This document shows positions 6,218 through 9,788 of a DNA stretch of 9,788 nt, piece after piece. Source of the stretch: Kiritimatiellia bacterium (GTDB taxonomy: Bacteria; Verrucomicrobiota; Kiritimatiellia; JAAZAB01). The stretch spans positions 1 through 9,788 of the forward strand of contig JAGYMT010000039.1 in assembly GCA_018400335.1 (NCBI GenBank), given 5' to 3'. The notes under the pieces are model-generated. The model was not told the origin of the DNA, did no database searches, and was given only the letters and a program-made list of their open reading frames with translations. How positions within the stretch are numbered: position 1 is the first letter of the stretch; every line of letters begins with the position of its first letter. Both the position numbers and the translations under genes were made by a program.

Positions 6218-7534
6218 CCTGTTTTTTTGCATTGATTGTTCCCGCACCCTCTGCAACAGGGCCAGGCTCTGTTCGACAACAATATCACCGGCGCTGTCGT
6301 CCATGCGCCGGACATCCGGCTCGTAGCCGCCCTGCGCTATCGCCTCGCGGGTCGGCACATACCCGGCGTACCCGTTTGCCAGCCCGATTATGGCCGTGTG
6401 CCTGAACGGGCTGGCCGCCTTGATCTTCATCCCGATTTCCGTGAAGATTTCGCCGGGAAAGCTGATGAAAGCGCAATCGTCAATTGCGATGCAGTTCTGT
6501 TCAATCTCGACCGGCCGGTCCTGAATTTCGCGCAACTCCAGCAGAAGGCTGGCCTTGTAATCGTCCCCCACCCCGTCCATGACCGGCTGGATCGCGCCGC
6601 CCGTCCCGGCCATCACGTTTTCGGCCCATGCTTTCTCGACATCCGCTATCCTCCGCGGGGGGATGGTGTAGTTGATTGCGCCCATGTCCAGCGCGGCGTC
6701 GGCACGGGGAACGATAGCGGATGTTGTGCTCTTCACTGCGGCTGCAAGCGCGCGACCGACCCGCTCAACTCCAGGCCAGTCGCGATCCTTGAGTCCGTCA
6801 ATATCCATGGTTCCCTGCGCGCCGTTAACGAACATGGCCGTTCCGCCCAGCTCACTCTCCAGCACCGCCTCAGCGAGGCCCGGGTAGTCGGAAGTGATGA
6901 GGTAGTTGTCACCGGACATCACGTTGGGATGTCCCGCGTGGTTGAACAGCAGCCCGACGAGCCGCGACTTGTCGCCCGCGGCCGCGGCCTTGAGCACCGT
7001 CACGCAGGGATCAATCACGCCAAGCGCGCGGACGATTCTCTCCGCCGGCCATGGCTCCCAGTTCATCACTACGTGGCCGTCATCAGCCAGCAGCCGCCGG
7101 TAATGGCTGATCGTCCTCTCCTCGCCCGCCCCGCAACCGACGCTCGCCGGCTCCATCTTGGAGGCCGCCTCGCGCACCAGCGAAGCAATTACGCCAAGCA
7201 GTCGCCCGGTGTATTCGTCTTCGCGTTGATTATGAAAACCCACGGTGGCCGGACCTGAATGATTGTGGACGGCGGCTATAATGACGCTGTCATGGGGAAT
7301 GCCCATCTGCTCATGGATCATCGCCCTCGCCTTCCGGCAGTCATCCGAGGACAAACCGCAGACATCTGCCGACACGATGGCGCAGGCATTTCGCAGATCG
7401 GCGTCCGGCGAAAGCACCAGTGCCTTGGCATAGATCCGGTCATGCACTCCGGCGGAACGGTGCGCCCGGATCATGCCGTCCATCCACACCGGCCCGACGG
7501 GAGTGATATCCTTCCTCGAAAAACCTGCTCTCAT
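6215..7534 (-). CDS. Neutral/alkaline-ceramidase-like hydrolase
   Basis: The 439-residue protein resembles the N-terminal catalytic domain of neutral ceramidases, which hydrolyse an N-acyl amide bond at a zinc site. Matching elements in order: AGFSRKDITP at 3-12; HNHSGP at 90-95; FNHAGHPNVMSGDNYLITSDYPG at 197-219 (given here by position; key residues His199, His202, Asp216); NGAQG at 237-241; FPGEIFTEIG at 359-368 with Glu362; and ANGYAGYVPTREA at 386-398 followed by GGYE. The His, His, Glu and Tyr positions expected for zinc binding are therefore present. No signal peptide or C-terminal ceramidase domain is seen, so it is a shorter, probably cytoplasmic relative whose substrate need not be ceramide. 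The segment after NGAQG reads TMDID and lacks the nucleophilic serine of characterised ceramidases. The ATG at 7534 has AAGGA 7 bases upstream. It is the first structural gene after the AraC-type regulator. Confidence 0.85.
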   Translation of the reverse strand: MRAGFSRKDITPVGPVWMDGMIRAHRSAGVHDRIYAKALVLSPDADLRNACAIVSADVCGLSSDDCRKARAMIHEQMGIPHDSVIIAAVHNHSGPATVGFHNQREDEYTGRLLGVIASLVREAASKMEPASVGCGAGEERTISHYRRLLADDGHVVMNWEPWPAERIVRALGVIDPCVTVLKAAAAGDKSRLVGLLFNHAGHPNVMSGDNYLITSDYPGLAEAVLESELGGTAMFVNGAQGTMDIDGLKDRDWPGVERVGRALAAAVKSTTSAIVPRADAALDMGAINYTIPPRRIADVEKAWAENVMAGTGGAIQPVMDGVGDDYKASLLLELREIQDRPVEIEQNCIAIDDCAFISFPGEIFTEIGMKIKAASPFRHTAIIGLANGYAGYVPTREAIAQGGYEPDVRRMDDSAGDIVVEQSLALLQRVREQSMQKNR

Positions 7535-7626
7535 CTAAATATCCTTTCTGCAAGAGGTGATGATCCGCTCCGCCCGATGGACCGTGGGCGCCGTCCTGCC
7601 GCGAGAGTATGGATCGCATGCCGGAC

Positions 7627-7655
7627 ATTATCGCGCGGACGGGAGCGGGCAACAA
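7627..7655 (-). promoter_or_regulatory. Candidate sigma-70-type promoter of the enzyme operon
   Basis: In the 134 bases between the regulator and the ceramidase-like gene, the minus strand has TTGTTG (7655-7650) and GATAAT (7632-7627) separated by exactly 17 bases. GATAAT matches the -10 consensus at 5 of 6 positions and TTGTTG matches the -35 at 3 of 6. A weak -35 box is typical of activator-dependent promoters. A perfect 8-base palindrome CAATATTG (7668-7661) lies just upstream, between the regulator's stop and the -35, where an activator could bind. The predicted transcript would have a leader of roughly 85 bases. This is pattern matching only. Confidence 0.35.
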
Positions 7656-7668
7656 GGGAACAATATTG

Positions 7669-8559
7669 CTATTTTGGATACTCTTTTGCTCTTATGAAGA
7701 AGGGGTCGGATTCCCTCGCGGGCGTACTGATAGGAGCATGACCGAAGCGCTGACGGAAGATCTTAGCGAAGTAGCGGCAGTTCTCGTATCCCACGGCGCG
7801 AGCCGCCTCGGCCACATTCATGCCGCCCGCCGACAGGAGTTCCTTCGCCCTGTTCATGCGAAGCGCCGTGAGATACTCGAAAAGCGAAAAATCGCTCTCC
7901 CGGCTGAAAACGTGCGACAGGTGAAACGGGCTGACTTTCAGTTCACGCGCTATATCATCCAGCGCCAGCGGCTCGGTGTAGCGGGCCTCGATATAGGACT
8001 TCGCCCGCAGCATCAGCGCCTCCCGCCGCGCGGCGGCAGGACTTCCCGTGTTTCGCGCCGCCTTGCGTCCGCCCATAGAGCACTCCTGCAGGAGATAGAG
8101 GAGCAGCGAGAGAACCTGCGAGCGGACGAGCAGTCGGTGGAATTCATCATCCGCCGCGCGATCCATTCGCAGGTGATTGAACATCCGCGAGATCTCCGAT
8201 TTAGCGGCGGACGGCAGGCGCCTGAGCCGCGCATTGGTCACGCGGCGGAAGAATTCCTTTTCCGCGCTCCAGGAGAAGAACACCATGAACACCTCGAGCC
8301 CCAATGAAGCATCGAAGTCGTCCCTGTGCCACTCGCCGGTTGGAACCACCAGTGTATCGCCGGAAACGGCTTCCACCCGGCCGCGCCCCGCGACAAGGCT
8401 CACGCGCCCCTTGATTACATGAAACATCTCGCAACACGGAGTGGTGTGGTCCTTCTGGGAGTAGACCGGATCGAAGATCAGATGGCCCATCGAGTCAACG
8501 ACAGGCAGTTCGAGCGAGAACCGCGCCTCGATGCCCCGTGATGACGAATCTTTCTTCAT
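7669..8559 (-). CDS. AraC-family transcriptional regulator with N-terminal cupin sensor
   Basis: The 296-residue protein has an N-terminal cupin domain at about 15-100 (HTTPCCEMFHVIKG, then GDTLVVPTGEWH with the second cupin motif) that probably senses a small ligand. A helical linker spans about 120-165, and a C-terminal AraC-type double helix-turn-helix covers 186-285. The first HTH is LALDDIARELKVSPFHLSHVF; by position this is 198-218. The second contains NVAEAARAVGYENCRYFAKIF at 248-268, with the hallmark G-Y-x-x-x-x-Y-F-x-x-x-F pattern. Length is normal. The ATG at 8559 has only a poor Shine-Dalgarno sequence; the upstream frame is closed by a TGA 21 bases before the ATG, so no longer start exists. 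Its position directly before the enzyme genes, same strand, suggests it activates them in response to the pathway substrate or an intermediate. Confidence 0.95.
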   Translation of the reverse strand: MKKDSSSRGIEARFSLELPVVDSMGHLIFDPVYSQKDHTTPCCEMFHVIKGRVSLVAGRGRVEAVSGDTLVVPTGEWHRDDFDASLGLEVFMVFFSWSAEKEFFRRVTNARLRRLPSAAKSEISRMFNHLRMDRAADDEFHRLLVRSQVLSLLLYLLQECSMGGRKAARNTGSPAAARREALMLRAKSYIEARYTEPLALDDIARELKVSPFHLSHVFSRESDFSLFEYLTALRMNRAKELLSAGGMNVAEAARAVGYENCRYFAKIFRQRFGHAPISTPARESDPFFIRAKEYPK

Positions 8560-8614
8560 TCTGCCCGACCACTCTGTTCAAGCTCATCGCCTGTTTGCGA
8601 ACCTTCACCCCGGC

Positions 8615-9394
8615 TCACCAGGTAAGGCGGATCGGAATGCCCGCCCCCGCAAGCTCCGTCTTAATGTCGCGTATGCTGTACTTCCCCGTGTGCAGGATAC
8701 CCGCTATGATAGCCGCATCCGCGCTAGCCTGCATAAATACCTCAGTCAGGTCGGCCGGCTTCCCCGCCCCGCCGGAGGCGACAACCGGCACGCCCGCGCT
8801 TTCCGCGATCATCCGGGTGAGCTGCAGCTCGTAGCCTTTCCTCGATCCATCGGCGTCAACCGAGTTGACGACTATCTCGCCGCAGCCCAGGCCCTCGGCC
8901 CGCTTCGCCCATTCCAGCGCGTCAAGCCCGGTTCTCTGCCTGAACCCCCTGACCGTGATCTCGTACCCGCTCGGGAAACGCGCGATATCTTCGTTCCGCA
9001 CCGGGTCCATCCCCAGCACCATGCACTGCGCCCCGAACTCCTTTGCGCCCTCGGCTATCAGCCCGGGATTCTCAACGGCAAGCGAGTTGATGGAGATTTT
9101 CTCCGCCCCGGCAAGGAGTGCGCGGGACATGTCCGCCACGCTCGATATGCCGCCGCCAACCGCGAACGGTATGAACACGGCCCTTGCCACCTCGCGAACC
9201 ATCTCGATATCAATCGGCCTGTTCTCCGCCGAGGCCGTGATATCGTAGAATACAAGCTCGTCACAACCGTCCTCATAATAGCGAACGGCCATGGCCACGG
9301 GATCGCCGAGCACCACGTTATCCTTGAAGCGCACGCCCTTCGTCACCTTGCGGTCGCGGATGTCAAGACATGGAATTATGCGTTTTGTCAACAT
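8615..9394 (-). CDS. hisF: Imidazole glycerol phosphate synthase cyclase subunit HisF
   Basis: HisF takes ammonia from its partner HisH and converts PRFAR into imidazole glycerol phosphate and AICAR in histidine biosynthesis. The 259 residues form a complete (beta/alpha)8 barrel: IIPCLDIRDRKVTKG at 6-20 with catalytic-type Asp11; ELVFYDITAS at 46-55; VGGGISS at 79-85; AGAEKISINS at 95-104; GMDPVR at 128-133 with catalytic-type Asp130; EIVVNSVDADGSRKGYE at 173-189; and VVASGGAG at 204-211. Both catalytic aspartates and the phosphate loops favour true HisF over the WbuZ-type paralogue of surface-sugar clusters. The usual HGGR before T-G-L-D-A reads RGFR at 149-152, a small deviation. The ATG at 9394 has GAGGGA 8 bases upstream, overlapping the previous gene's stop. 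No other his gene is in the window, so the rest of the pathway must lie elsewhere. Confidence 0.9.
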   Translation of the reverse strand: MLTKRIIPCLDIRDRKVTKGVRFKDNVVLGDPVAMAVRYYEDGCDELVFYDITASAENRPIDIEMVREVARAVFIPFAVGGGISSVADMSRALLAGAEKISINSLAVENPGLIAEGAKEFGAQCMVLGMDPVRNEDIARFPSGYEITVRGFRQRTGLDALEWAKRAEGLGCGEIVVNSVDADGSRKGYELQLTRMIAESAGVPVVASGGAGKPADLTEVFMQASADAAIIAGILHTGKYSIRDIKTELAGAGIPIRLTW

Positions 9395-9402
9395 GTGACA
9401 GG

Positions 9403-9409
9403 TCCCTCA
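9403..9409 (-). promoter_or_regulatory. hisF ribosome binding site overlapping the upstream stop codon
   Basis: The minus strand reads TGAGGGA. TGA (9409-9407) ends the nucleotidyltransferase gene and GAGGGA (9408-9403) is the Shine-Dalgarno sequence for hisF, 8 bases before its ATG. The overlap implies co-transcription and possible translational coupling of the two genes. Confidence 0.65.
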
Positions 9410-9679
9410 TCTCGTCGGATTCTGTTCGTTTTGCGAATTCTCCTGAATCGTTGTGCGTGAGTCAAAGTCCAGATTCAACGCATAGACAGCGTCAAGCATG
9501 CGATCGATCTCACGTCCTGGTTCGACCTTCCCGGAAAGCACGACCGCCACATCGATATCCGAAGCGTCGGTTGCTTCTCCGCGAGCATTGGAACCATATA
9601 CGAGGAGGCGCTTCAATCGCGATCCGTACAGTTGTTCCAACTCGCCGCGCAATCGAACGACCGGTTCAGGCAAGGTCAT
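9407..9679 (-). CDS. Minimal nucleotidyltransferase (MNT) domain protein
   Basis: This 90-residue protein belongs to the polymerase-beta-like minimal nucleotidyltransferases, often the antitoxin partner of HEPN ribonucleases, where it can adenylylate the toxin. The active-site signature is clear: YGSNARGEATDASDIDVAV with Gly29-Ser30 and the metal-binding Asp41 and Asp43; a third acidic residue could be Asp71 or Asp73. GREIDRMLDAVYALNLDFD at 55-73 also matches the family. After residue 73 the expected hydrophobic strand and C-terminal part are replaced by a short polar tail (TTIQENSQNEQNPTR), so the gene may be truncated. I chose the ATG at 9679 because AAGGGG stands 8 bases upstream; an earlier in-frame ATG at 9760 would add 27 residues with no family resemblance. 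No HEPN gene lies downstream; hisF follows after 12 bases. A partner upstream, outside the window, cannot be excluded. Confidence 0.8.
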   Translation of the reverse strand: MTLPEPVVRLRGELEQLYGSRLKRLLVYGSNARGEATDASDIDVAVVLSGKVEPGREIDRMLDAVYALNLDFDSRTTIQENSQNEQNPTR

Positions 9680-9687
9680 CTCTTTTT

Positions 9688-9693
9688 CCCCTT
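9688..9693 (-). promoter_or_regulatory. Ribosome binding site that sets the MNT start
   Basis: AAGGGG on the minus strand lies 8 bases upstream of the ATG at 9679, the best placed Shine-Dalgarno sequence in this region. It supports the short 90-codon form over the 117-codon frame opening at 9760. Confidence 0.65.
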
Positions 9694-9788
9694 CATTCTT
9701 CGCAGCATCACGACAGACGATACTCCGGTTAGCCGCGAAACAAACTGTAATTCTAGCCAACTTCGTTGAAAGATTTCAGGTGTTCAGA

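Noticed and set aside
4727..6235. 502-codon open frame on the plus strand
   Set aside because: It is antisense to the DegT aminotransferase and spans its gaps on both sides; the translation is rich in Arg, His and Val with no recognisable family, and there is no Shine-Dalgarno sequence.
8615..9394. HisF as a WbuZ-type paralogue of a surface-sugar (legionaminic-like) cluster
   Set aside because: Catalytic Asp11 and Asp130 and the ELVFYDITAS and KISINS segments fit genuine HisF, and no PseA/WbuX-type amidotransferase or nonulosonate gene is nearby.
9753..9788. Possible C-terminal end (SEHLKSFNEVG then TAG) of a gene entering from the right on the minus strand
   Set aside because: The frame is open from the edge to a TAG at 9755-9753 and would fit a co-transcribed upstream gene, but 11 codons are too few to support a call or to name a family.
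1..9788. CRISPR array, tRNA/rRNA, insertion sequence, phage or conjugation genes
   Set aside because: No regularly spaced repeats, no transposase-like or structural-phage protein, and coding density leaves almost no room for RNA genes.

Overview
The window carries nine protein-coding genes, all on the minus strand, so they are transcribed from the right edge toward the left. Intergenic gaps are short (about 15 to 135 bases) and two junctions overlap or touch, so the stretch from 7534 down to 1 reads as one likely transcription unit, with a cupin/AraC-type regulator immediately upstream of it. I found no RNA gene, insertion sequence or CRISPR array, and no stretch over 300 bases without a gene. 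Most starts have clear Shine-Dalgarno sequences (GGGAGG, AAGGGG, AAAGGA, GAGGGA), which indicates a bacterium. The families present (ceramidase-like hydrolase, Gfo/Idh dehydrogenase, DegT aminotransferase, URO-D family protein) are abundant in environmental Planctomycetota, Verrucomicrobiota, Lentisphaerota and related uncultured phyla. That placement is an inference from gene content, not a marker-gene assignment.

Layout in the direction of transcription: (1) a minimal nucleotidyltransferase of the MNT type, 9679-9407; (2) HisF, the cyclase subunit of imidazole glycerol phosphate synthase, 9394-8615; (3) an AraC-family regulator with an N-terminal cupin, 8559-7669; (4) a 134-base gap holding a plausible promoter; (5) a neutral-ceramidase-like hydrolase, 7534-6215; (6) a DegT/StrS PLP aminotransferase, 6199-4871; (7) a zinc-dependent alcohol/polyol dehydrogenase, 4767-3733; (8) a two-domain protein joining a metal-dependent amidohydrolase to a class-III PLP aminotransferase, 3736-1409; (9) a Gfo/Idh/MocA oxidoreductase, 1291-323; (10) the first 82 codons of a uroporphyrinogen-decarboxylase-family protein running off the left edge.

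The main point of interest is the block 7534-1. It combines two different PLP aminotransferases, two NAD(P)-dependent dehydrogenases, two hydrolases and a URO-D-family protein under an adjacent regulator. Pairing a dehydrogenase with an aminotransferase is the usual way to interconvert hydroxyl, keto and amino groups on a sugar or cyclitol. The C-terminal part of the DegT protein resembles the cyclitol-aminotransferase branch of its family. I therefore suggest a pathway that makes or dismantles an amino-sugar, aminocyclitol or N-acylated amine, but no substrate can be read from the sequence. The amidohydrolase-aminotransferase fusion is the most unusual single protein. HisF and the nucleotidyltransferase probably belong to a different, upstream unit.
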